In this document: positions 1 to 5,122 of the stretch, one piece after another
How positions within the stretch are numbered: position 1 is the first letter of the stretch
How the letters are laid out: every line of letters starts with the position of its first letter
Source: Gammaproteobacteria bacterium UBA2955
GTDB lineage: Bacteria; Pseudomonadota; Gammaproteobacteria; Pseudomonadales; Azotimanducaceae
Assembly (NCBI GenBank): GCA_002348825.1
Contig: DEBN01000010.1
Location: forward strand, 64,492-69,613
Reading direction: 5' to 3'
DNA: 5,122 nucleotides
Made by a program: the position numbers and the translations under genes
The notes under the pieces: model-generated
The model's database searches: none
What the model saw: only the letters and a program-made list of their open reading frames with translations
What the model was told of the DNA's origin: nothing

Positions 1-444
1 GCCGGTTAAGCAGTGCAATGGAGCATGGTTTATGGGTTAATCATCGAGTGCCCGCGCACTTTGCTGATGCGAGGTGCCAGCCAGCATAGATTGAGGATGC
101 GTGGCCCCGGCGATATTTCGCAGCTACCGAGGATGCGAAAACGCGACCTATTAACCAAGGTGCAATACCTCAAGTAACCCATGACAGCGCGGCTGTTTCG
201 GTCTCCATGGCGGTGAACTGTTGCGTCAGTTCAAGTTATCCGGTCGTCTTGTAGCTGATGCAGCTTCGCCAAGCGTTCGATAGTCTCGCGTGGCGTTGCT
301 TAGGAGTTAGAACAGTCGGCAGACGGCCTGTTGCGTTTATTAGCTGCCGGCAAGTTCGTGATTTTTAACAAACATAATAAGTGCGGATACTCAGAGCCCC
401 TACTGCTTGCGCAGGATAGTGCCCTAGGGCAACATGCTCGGCTC
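1..444. other. Region without a recognisable gene, upstream of tRNA-Arg
   Basis: No reading frame here looks like a protein. The longest open stretch touching the left edge runs from base 3 to a TAG near 90 on the plus strand; it could be the tail of a gene lying to the left, but its roughly 28 residues match nothing I recognise. What can be seen are short inverted repeats: TTTCGCA/TGCGAAA (116-122 with 134-140), TGAACTG/CAGTTCA (214-220 with 227-233), AGCTG/CAGCT (253-257 with 261-265), and a 12-base perfect palindrome at 420-431. A weak -10-like CATAAT at 373-378 lies in an AT-rich patch and might belong to the tRNA promoter, but no good -35 element stands 16-18 bases before it. Confidence 0.5.
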
Positions 445-521
445 GCACCCGTAGTTCAACTGGATAGAATACTTGGCTTCGAACCAAGGGGTTGCAGGTT
501 CGAGTCCTGCCGGGTGCGCCA
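445..521 (+). tRNA. tRNA-Arg (anticodon UCG, reads CGA)
   Basis: A complete 77-base cloverleaf can be folded by eye. The acceptor stem GCACCCG (445-451) pairs with CGGGTGC (511-517), followed by discriminator G and an encoded CCA (519-521). The D stem is GTTC/GAAT (454-457 with 467-470), closed by one G-U pair and rather AU-rich. The anticodon stem CTTGG/CCAAG (472-476 with 484-488) holds the 7-base loop CTTCGAA, giving anticodon TCG at 479-481. The variable loop is 5 bases. The T stem GCAGG/CCTGC (494-498 with 506-510) encloses TTCGAGT. The anticodon assigns it to arginine codon CGA. E. coli reads CGA with its inosine-bearing ACG tRNA and has no UCG tRNA, so this gene argues for a non-enteric proteobacterium. 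The gene stands alone, with no second tRNA nearby. Confidence 0.96.
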
Positions 522-523
522 TT

Positions 524-540
524 AGATGGGCTTCATCTTT
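524..540 (+). terminator. Weak hairpin just after tRNA-Arg, possible terminator
   Basis: AGATG (524-528) and CATCT (534-538) form a 5-base-pair stem with loop GGCTT, followed by only two further T residues. It starts three bases after the CCA end, where a tRNA terminator would be expected. The stem is short and the T tract poor, so it may be no more than a processing or decay barrier, or chance. Confidence 0.25.
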
Positions 541-698
541 AGTAAAATTACTCAGTCCAATACTGCCCGCATACGTATCCCCGAAGCTATCAAAATCACG
601 ATTTTCAAATCGAAAGAGCAGCTGATCTTTATTTCCTTCCAAGTGGTCGCGGGTGTCGAGTCGCTTTTCCACGGAGGGCTTGCATTGCCGTAACCAGA

Positions 699-713
699 TG
701 AGAATAATTATCA
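699..713. promoter_or_regulatory. Fur box (iron-responsive operator)
   Basis: TGAGAATAATTATCA matches the 7-1-7 Fur inverted repeat TGATAAT-N-ATTATCA at every defined position except one (G for T at the fourth base). Fur with Fe2+ binds such sites and usually represses. Here the box overlaps AATAAT (703-708), five of six matches to the sigma70 -10, which lies 17 bases after TTGCAT (680-685), three of six matches to the -35. That arrangement would give an iron-repressed rightward start near 715. A leftward promoter (GATAAT on the minus strand) is also conceivable, so direction is not settled. No obvious iron gene follows; the nearest recognised downstream gene, a flavodoxin, starts about 420 bases away. 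Confidence 0.72.
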
Positions 714-1134
714 TTAAGTTCTGGGCGCGTAAATATCAGAAAGACATCCATGTTTTGTCATAGCTTGACGGGGTTGTTGTTGAGCATAACCCGCACTTCG
801 GTGCTAAATTCGTGCCCCGTGAGGAGCGGTCGTGGCTGCAGCGAAACACGCTTCGGAAAAGCAACGCTCCTAGGCAAAATCTCGAGGGAACGCAAAGCGA
901 ATAGTTAATCCGTGCACTGCTGGCATTGGGTTACATAGGTCGGCTGCGGTGGCTTGGTAACGAACGCGCTCTATCGCTGGCGATCTTAGACATTTTGTAG
1001 CGACCTGCGCCGAGGGTACTCGATCGGCGTTAGCTAACGGCCTGGCAACCCGTCGAAGGATTGGCTCCGGGAGTATTGCGAGTTCGCCGTGACCGGAAGG
1101 TTGCTACGTTAATCCTGTATTAGGAAAAAATGAT

Positions 1135-1572
1135 ATGAAAAAAATAAACCTAGTCTACGGCACTGTGAATGGCGAAGCAGAATTCGTCACCCGAGAAGTG
1201 GCAGAGCAATTTGCCGCGGATGGCGTGGATCATAGGCTGGTGGAGTGCGATGAATTAGCCGGTTGGGTGCCGCCAGAAGATGAAATCTTGCTGGTGATCT
1301 GTTCTAGCACCGGCTATGGCGACTTGCCAGACGAGATCTACCCTTGGTTTCTGGAACTACAAGAATCTGCGTATCTGCCTAACCTAGAGTATGGATTGAT
1401 CGGCCTGGGTGACAGCAGTTACGAGATCTTCAACGGTGCGATCGTTCAGTTTGAAGAGTTGTTTGCCGGGTTTGGCGCGTCTGCGCTGAAACCGACGCTA
1501 AAACTTGACGCCGCGATAAATTACGCGCCAGAAAAAGACGCTAAAGAATGGCTGAGCAGCATCATTAGCTAG
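1135..1572 (+). CDS. Flavodoxin, MioC-like FMN-binding protein
   Basis: This encodes a 145-residue single-domain flavodoxin, close to the usual length of MioC-type proteins. These bind FMN non-covalently and carry single electrons in the cytoplasm; E. coli MioC is reported to support biotin synthase, but the partner here is unknown. Seen in the sequence: the N-terminal strand and phosphate-binding loop YGTVNGEAE (residues 8-16), the second FMN loop SSTGYGDLP (57-65), and the third, GLGDSSYEIFNGA (90-102), where the cysteine common in MioC and cytochrome P450 reductase (FCGA) is replaced by asparagine. The C-terminal stretch LKLDAAINYAPEKDAKEWL (122-140) resembles the LRLDAS...PE.DAE.WL ending of Pseudomonas short flavodoxins better than E. 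coli MioC. The ATG is preceded by AGGAA (1122-1126) at 8 bases. An ATG five bases upstream is followed by ATA TGA and cannot serve. It stands alone, convergent with the MAPEG gene; iron control through the distant Fur box would suit a flavodoxin but is unproven. Confidence 0.9.
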   Translation: MKKINLVYGTVNGEAEFVTREVAEQFAADGVDHRLVECDELAGWVPPEDEILLVICSSTGYGDLPDEIYPWFLELQESAYLPNLEYGLIGLGDSSYEIFNGAIVQFEELFAGFGASALKPTLKLDAAINYAPEKDAKEWLSSIIS

Positions 1573-1637
1573 CTGCCTTACCCCATTGGACGCTGTGCAA
1601 GGCAAACATAACCCTGCCGCCTAGTGTCGTTGCAGTA

Positions 1638-1669
1638 AGGGCGGGGCTAAATAGCTCCTAGGTCGCCCT
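1638..1669. terminator. GC-rich hairpin between convergent genes, possible bidirectional terminator
   Basis: AGGGCG (1638-1643) can pair with CGCCCT (1664-1669). Inside or as an alternative, GGGGCT (1643-1648) pairs with AGCTCC (1653-1658) around an AAAT loop, with one G-U pair. It lies 65 bases after the flavodoxin stop and about 20 bases after the MAPEG stop, where both transcripts should end. Neither side has a run of T, so it does not satisfy the classical intrinsic terminator pattern; it may instead stabilise 3' ends. Confidence 0.3.
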
Positions 1670-1689
1670 CTAGAAAGTCGGTCAAACGC

Positions 1690-2103
1690 TCAGATAAAAA
1701 ATGCGACCTCTCTAGCGATCATGACAATCAGGCAACATGTGGAGACGGCGAAGCAAGTCGCCCGCCAAGACACATTGTTGCTCGTCAACTGAATAACACT
1801 GTGTAGCGCCCTCAGGCCAACATAGGCCCACGCGAGAATAATGTGGGCCGTATCGGTGTGTTGTATCAAGAACAGATAAACTGTCACCGCGTAGAACAAA
1901 GTCGGTTGTTCGAACACATGGTTGTAGTTGTCTGTGATGGAACGCATGCGCGTCGGTAGATGAGGGCGGATAGTATCCGCATGTTTCGCTTGCTGCAGGT
2001 TGCCCCAGTGCTTTACTACCACTGGCAGTCTGGATGCCACGAGACAAGCCGCGATGACCCCCGATAACGTGATCATCCCGAACATTGGGTAGAGGATTTG
2101 CAT
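1690..2103 (-). CDS. MAPEG-family integral membrane protein
   Basis: This encodes a 137-residue inner-membrane protein of the MAPEG family (membrane-associated proteins in eicosanoid and glutathione metabolism), whose characterised members are small four-helix trimers, some with glutathione-dependent transferase or peroxidase activity. Bacterial members like this one have no fixed substrate. Four hydrophobic segments are visible: about residues 3-24, 67-81, 86-103 and 115-133. Family signatures are NHVFEQPTLFY (61-71), the loop preceding helix 2 with its conserved E-x-P, and GLRALHSVIQLTSNNVSWR (96-114), with the R..H..I....NN...R pattern of the third helix and following loop. The chosen ATG begins MQILYPMFGM, the usual family start. 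The frame stays open 54 codons further upstream to an ATG at 2265, but that extension is hydrophilic, unlike any MAPEG N-terminus I know, and would run under the DUF1800 start. The Shine-Dalgarno is weak (GAGA, 8 bases before the ATG). It is divergent from DUF1800 and convergent with the flavodoxin gene, hence probably monocistronic. Confidence 0.87.
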   Translation of the reverse strand: MQILYPMFGMITLSGVIAACLVASRLPVVVKHWGNLQQAKHADTIRPHLPTRMRSITDNYNHVFEQPTLFYAVTVYLFLIQHTDTAHIILAWAYVGLRALHSVIQLTSNNVSWRATCFAVSTCCLIVMIAREVAFFI

Positions 2104-2255
2104 CGATTCGATCTCTAGGTTTTTTACAGAATAAACAAGTTCTCGTGCCTTGTGCGCTTTCGGTATTTGCTCTTTTCGGAGCACCTTATATGCTGCAGTG
2201 TCTAATCCACTGAATGCTGTCCGGTTTGATTGGACGGCTTGGGCAACCCAGAGGC

Positions 2256-2262
2256 GGGAGGG
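2256..2262 (+). promoter_or_regulatory. Ribosome binding site that fixes the DUF1800 start
   Basis: GGGAGGG lies six bases before the GTG at 2269 and is a strong Shine-Dalgarno at ideal spacing. It selects GTG 2269 over the in-frame TTG codons at 2230 and 2239, which would put a hydrophilic 13- or 10-residue extension before the signal peptide. Confidence 0.75.
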
Positions 2263-2268
2263 CATTGG

Positions 2269-4053
2269 GTGAGAGCAGTGTTCATATTTGCTTTGCTGGG
2301 CCTTTTTTACAGCACTGCTGCCTGCGCTGATCCGCTGGATCTTCGACCTGTTCAGGATTCAAACTGGGACCTTAAGAAAGTGCGGCACTTGGCTTCGCGG
2401 GCTGGTTTTGGCGCTACGCCTGAAGAAATGGCGGCCTTGTTGGAACTGGGCCCTGAGTCTGCTGTTCAGGCCTATCTGACATCGCGCCCCCCGCGTGATC
2501 TGGAGCGCTTCGATCACTCCGAAATCTTTGATCCGGGTTTAGATCCGTTTCCCGCGAGCCGTCCGGCTGCGACTCGCGCCGCGAAACAGACGGGTTCGGC
2601 ATTGGGCGTAGCGGTGAAACCCGGCGGCAACCGACCGCTGCAGCCGGTGGTGAATAAATTTTTCTACTGGCTTCGAGCCAGCCGTTTAGAGAGCGATCGA
2701 GTTGCCTACTGGTGGGCGAATAGAATGTTGCGCCAGTCATATCCGTTGGCGGAAAAGATGGCGCTGTTCTGGCATGGCCACTTCGCCGCAAACGAGGACA
2801 AAGTTCGCGACTATCGAAAAATGCTCAAGCAGTTGGAACTCTTTCAACAGGCCGGTCTGGGTTCTTTTCGCGATCTGCTGATCGGTGTTGCGCAAGATCC
2901 AGCGATGTTGGTCTTCCTCGACGCGGGGGTGAACACCAAGGACTCGCCGAATGAAAATTTCGCGCGGGAGATCATGGAATTGTTCACCATGGGTGTGGGC
3001 AACTATAGCGAGGCGGATGTGCGAGAGGCGGCCCGAGCATTTACCGGCTGGTCGGTCGATAACCTGTCGTTTTACGTCAATGCACAATTGCATGATGGCG
3101 AAAGCAAAAAGTTTCTTGGGTCCGTTGGGTCATTCGACGGTGTGGATGTCATTGATATTATTTTGCAGCAACCGGTTGCAAGTGAATTCATAGCGGCGAA
3201 AATTTATCGTTACTTCGTTAGCGCCGAACTTGCCGATGCGGGAGCTAAGCAGTTAGGGCGCTTGCTGCGGCAAAAAAATTACCAGATCGCGGATTTTTTG
3301 CAGGTGCTCCTGCTTTCTGAAGATTTCTATAAAACCCAAGGTGCGCGCATAAAAGGCCCCGTTGAACTGGTCGTATCAACTTACAAAAAACTGGGTCTAG
3401 AGCAGATCCCGGGCGTTCCCGATTTTAATCAAGCGACTCAGGCGATAGGTCAAAGGTTGATGCATCCGCCCACCGTCGCGGGTTGGTCGCATGGTCGCAG
3501 TTGGATCACGCCGTCGCTGCTCTATGAGCGCGGAAATTTTGTTTTGGATGTGTTGTTCCCGGATATGAGTTTTGTACCGCCCGATCGATTTCCGGTCTAC
3601 ACGCCAGAGGTTGCTAAAGTCCAACAGCGGCTCCGACAGGGTATGAGTATCAGTGCTGCGACTCGCCCGACAGCGGTTCAGCAAGGTGGAATGATGGCGC
3701 AATCCAATGCTCTCGCGGATCGCGATGAGGACTTCAACACCAGAATAGGCAGCATGCGCGGTTGGCAGATGGCGTTGGAGCGTGTGAAGCCGATCTTGCG
3801 AGCGCCGGCTCGGGTTCGGCTGAGTGCGGAGGTGTTAGCAGCTGGATTGCAGACGCCGCGTGATGTGGTGGCGTATTTTTCTGGCAAGTATTTCAGTGTC
3901 GAACTGGCGCCACAGGTGCAGCAGGAATTGGAGCGTTCCTTGGTCGAAGATTTGGCAGGTAAAGATATTCCGGCTGCCCGTAGCTATCTAGAGTCGCCCT
4001 TGCGTCGACTGCTGCACAAGATGTTAAGCCTACCTGACTACCAGTTGGGATAG
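2269..4053 (+). CDS. DUF1800 family exported protein
   Basis: This encodes a 594-residue protein of the DUF1800 family (Pfam PF08811), a large helical family with no established biochemical activity that is frequently encoded beside DUF1501. Residues 1-21 form a Sec-type signal peptide: a short basic start (MRAVF), a hydrophobic core, and the likely cleavage STAACA|DP. The cysteine at 20 sits in a poor lipobox (TAAC), so a lipoprotein is less likely. Family landmarks: RHLASRAGFGATPEE (39-53), YWWANRML (147-154), the EKMALFWHGHFA block (162-173), the most recognisable motif PNENFAREIMELF with following MGVGNY (about 227-246), AFTGW (257-261), IKGPVELVV (361-369) and PPTVAGW (400-406). The region 95-127 is rich in Pro, Ala and Arg and is probably a flexible loop; another polar low-conservation stretch lies around 450-490. 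Length is within the family range. The GTG start follows GGGAGGG. The stop is 40 bases before the DUF1501 start, suggesting co-transcription. Likely periplasmic or surface-exposed; the function is unknown. Confidence 0.9.
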   Translation: MRAVFIFALLGLFYSTAACADPLDLRPVQDSNWDLKKVRHLASRAGFGATPEEMAALLELGPESAVQAYLTSRPPRDLERFDHSEIFDPGLDPFPASRPAATRAAKQTGSALGVAVKPGGNRPLQPVVNKFFYWLRASRLESDRVAYWWANRMLRQSYPLAEKMALFWHGHFAANEDKVRDYRKMLKQLELFQQAGLGSFRDLLIGVAQDPAMLVFLDAGVNTKDSPNENFAREIMELFTMGVGNYSEADVREAARAFTGWSVDNLSFYVNAQLHDGESKKFLGSVGSFDGVDVIDIILQQPVASEFIAAKIYRYFVSAELADAGAKQLGRLLRQKNYQIADFLQVLLLSEDFYKTQGARIKGPVELVVSTYKKLGLEQIPGVPDFNQATQAIGQRLMHPPTVAGWSHGRSWITPSLLYERGNFVLDVLFPDMSFVPPDRFPVYTPEVAKVQQRLRQGMSISAATRPTAVQQGGMMAQSNALADRDEDFNTRIGSMRGWQMALERVKPILRAPARVRLSAEVLAAGLQTPRDVVAYFSGKYFSVELAPQVQQELERSLVEDLAGKDIPAARSYLESPLRRLLHKMLSLPDYQLG

Positions 4054-4093
4054 AGCTGATGCGTAAGTGTGTAGCTGAGCGGTGGACTGACAA

Positions 4094-5122
4094 GTGAAAC
4101 GTAGAACCGTGCTTCAAGGACTCTCTGGCGCCCTTACCATGGCGCTGGCACCCAACGTTGTGGCCTTGGCGCCGACCAGCGGCCGTAGCAGCGGAGACGC
4201 CAGAAAACCTATTTTGGTTGCCCTAGAACTGTCGGGTGGCAACGATGGTTTGAATACGGTGGTGCCCTTTCGCGACGATAATTATTACCGGTTGAGGCCA
4301 TCTTTGGGCATTCGGGCAGCGGATCTTTTGGCGTTGGACGCCGAGTTTGGCTTTAATCCAGGCGCTGCTGGGCTGCAATCACTGTGGCGCAACGAGCAGC
4401 TTGCCATTGTACATGGATGCGGATACCAGCAACCGTCCTACTCTCACTTTACCTCTATGGCCTACTGGCATACGGGTTCGCCGAATCGTGGCGATGAATT
4501 TGGTTGGCTGGGTCGGGTTGCGGATAACTTGGCCGTGCAGGTTCGCGACAACATGCTCGTAAATATCGGCACCCATCAGTCGTTGGCGGTTAACAGCAAG
4601 GTGCATACGCCCGTGGTGTTCGACGACCCGGATAAATTTCAGCGCGACCGATGGATGACAGCGCCAGCAGTAAAGCACACTTCCCAGAGAGGTCTAGATT
4701 TAGAATCGAACTCCAATCGAGCGTACTTACATGCGGTGCATACAAGCGCTCAGGCATCTTCTGAACTCATTCGCTCGGCGTGGCAGGTCTATGTCGCAGA
4801 CGCGGACTATGGGGTGGCGCCGTTTGATTTGCCTAAGGTTGCGGCCTGTATCGATGCGGGGTTGCCGACCCAGCTCTATCACGTGTCGGTTAGGAACAAT
4901 GCGTTTGACACCCACGTGCAGCAGCCGGCGCTGCATCGGCGGTTACTGAGTTATGTCGCCGATGCGGTCGCGGGTTTTGTCAGAGATTTGGAAGCCAAAG
5001 GCTGCGCAGATTCGGTGGTCGTACTGCTTTATTCTGAATTTGGTCGCCGCCCTGCGGAGAATGCCAATCAAGGTACCGACCATGGCACCGCTAATCTGAT
5101 GCTGCTAGCAGGCAAGCCTGTT
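4094..5122 (+). CDS. DUF1501 family exported protein, C-terminus cut by the window edge
   Basis: The first 343 codons are present and open to the last base; the gene continues beyond the window. DUF1501 (Pfam PF07394) belongs to the alkaline phosphatase/sulfatase-like fold superfamily, but no substrate is established. The N-terminus VKRRTVLQGLSG followed by an apolar stretch to about residue 26 is a Tat-like signal (twin arginine at 3-4, LQ in place of the consensus LK), with possible cleavage after VALA (23-26). Family motifs: LVALELSGGNDGLNTVVPF (41-59), DDNYYRLRP (61-69), the LAIVHGCGYQQPSYSHF block (103-119), GWLGRVADN (137-145), NNAFDTHVQQ (268-277) and the conserved SEFGRRPAEN...GTDHGTAN (314-334), whose Asp and His resemble metal ligands of the superfamily. 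An in-frame TGA at 4088 forces the start to GTG 4094 or later; a degenerate Shine-Dalgarno GGTGGA (4081-4086) stands 7 bases before it. It lies 40 bases after the DUF1800 gene on the same strand, so the two probably form one operon. Confidence 0.9.
   Translation, partial: MKRRTVLQGLSGALTMALAPNVVALAPTSGRSSGDARKPILVALELSGGNDGLNTVVPFRDDNYYRLRPSLGIRAADLLALDAEFGFNPGAAGLQSLWRNEQLAIVHGCGYQQPSYSHFTSMAYWHTGSPNRGDEFGWLGRVADNLAVQVRDNMLVNIGTHQSLAVNSKVHTPVVFDDPDKFQRDRWMTAPAVKHTSQRGLDLESNSNRAYLHAVHTSAQASSELIRSAWQVYVADADYGVAPFDLPKVAACIDAGLPTQLYHVSVRNNAFDTHVQQPALHRRLLSYVADAVAGFVRDLEAKGCADSVVVLLYSEFGRRPAENANQGTDHGTANLMLLAGKPV

Larger units (their letters stand above)
522..1134. other. 600-base stretch with no recognised protein gene; holds a Fur box and possible structured RNA
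   Basis: No protein family can be recognised on either strand. Visible signals, left to right, are a Fur box at 699-713 overlapping a -10-like AATAAT, a 52-codon open frame at 750-908 with no clear ribosome binding site, a cluster of mutually compatible stems between 768 and 871, and a 12-base palindrome at 1028-1039. On the minus strand a frame opens at 714 and runs leftward into the tRNA; its upstream half has a somewhat protein-like residue mix, but the lower half is simply antisense tRNA. No strong intrinsic terminator with a T tract was found. The region could be a small-RNA locus, a decayed gene, or a long leader of the flavodoxin gene. Confidence 0.5.

Noticed and set aside
445..521. 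tRNA gene as an attachment site for an integrated element
   Set aside because: No second copy of the tRNA 3' end and no integrase gene is visible in the window.
424..524. Minus-strand frame with AGLEPATPWFEAKYSIQLNYG
   Set aside because: This is antisense translation of the tRNA, another familiar false protein.
331..525. 64-codon plus-strand open frame ending in VVQLDRILGFEPRGCRFESC
   Set aside because: The second half is a translation of the tRNA-Arg gene; this type of peptide is a well-known false call over tRNAs. The first half has no family resemblance and no ribosome binding site.
1574..1604. TGCCTT/AAGGCA stem right after the flavodoxin stop as a terminator
   Set aside because: The loop is 19 bases, the stem only 6 base pairs, and no T tract follows.
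2104..2265. 54-codon upstream extension of the MAPEG frame to an ATG at 2265
   Set aside because: The extension is hydrophilic, MAPEG proteins start at the first membrane helix, and it would cover the divergent promoter region and run to the DUF1800 start.
2230..2268. TTG start at 2230 for the DUF1800 gene
   Set aside because: It would add 13 hydrophilic residues before the signal peptide and lacks a Shine-Dalgarno, whereas GTG 2269 has GGGAGGG at ideal spacing.
2414..3887. Several minus-strand and alternate-frame open frames of 63-125 codons inside the DUF1800 gene
   Set aside because: All lie within a gene with clear family motifs and show no recognisable protein features; they are shadows of its codon pattern.
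4347..4949. Open frames of 69-99 codons on both strands inside the DUF1501 gene
   Set aside because: They are out of frame with conserved DUF1501 motifs that run uninterrupted through the same bases.

Overview
The window looks like ordinary chromosomal DNA from a Gram-negative bacterium, most likely a free-living gammaproteobacterium outside the enteric group. Four things point that way: a tRNA-Arg with a UCG anticodon and an encoded CCA end, a flavodoxin closest to the Pseudomonas-type MioC group, a near-perfect Fur box, and a secreted DUF1800/DUF1501 gene pair. The genus cannot be fixed from the sequence. No insertion sequence, prophage gene or CRISPR array is visible.

Layout: positions 1-444 carry no convincing gene, only short inverted repeats. 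A tRNA-Arg(UCG) lies at 445-521. The next 600 bases (522-1134) have no recognisable protein gene. They do contain a Fur box at 699-713 that overlaps a plausible -10 element, followed by a stretch rich in possible RNA stems (768-871). A MioC-like flavodoxin gene follows at 1135-1572 on the plus strand. It converges on a minus-strand MAPEG-family membrane protein gene (1690-2103), with a GC-rich hairpin between the two.

Divergent from the MAPEG gene, and running rightward to the window edge, is a two-gene unit. The first is a DUF1800 protein with a Sec-type signal peptide (2269-4053, GTG start decided by a strong Shine-Dalgarno). After 40 bases comes a DUF1501 protein with a Tat-like signal (from 4094, cut off by the window edge). 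The two families are commonly found side by side and are probably exported and used together, but their biochemical role is not established.

The features most worth a second look are the Fur box without an evident target, the DUF1800/DUF1501 module, and two very short reading frames that overlap start codons: a 12-codon frame ending in a GTGA overlap with the DUF1501 start, and an AUG-AUA-UGA triplet set overlapping the flavodoxin start. No clearly new system is demonstrated here.
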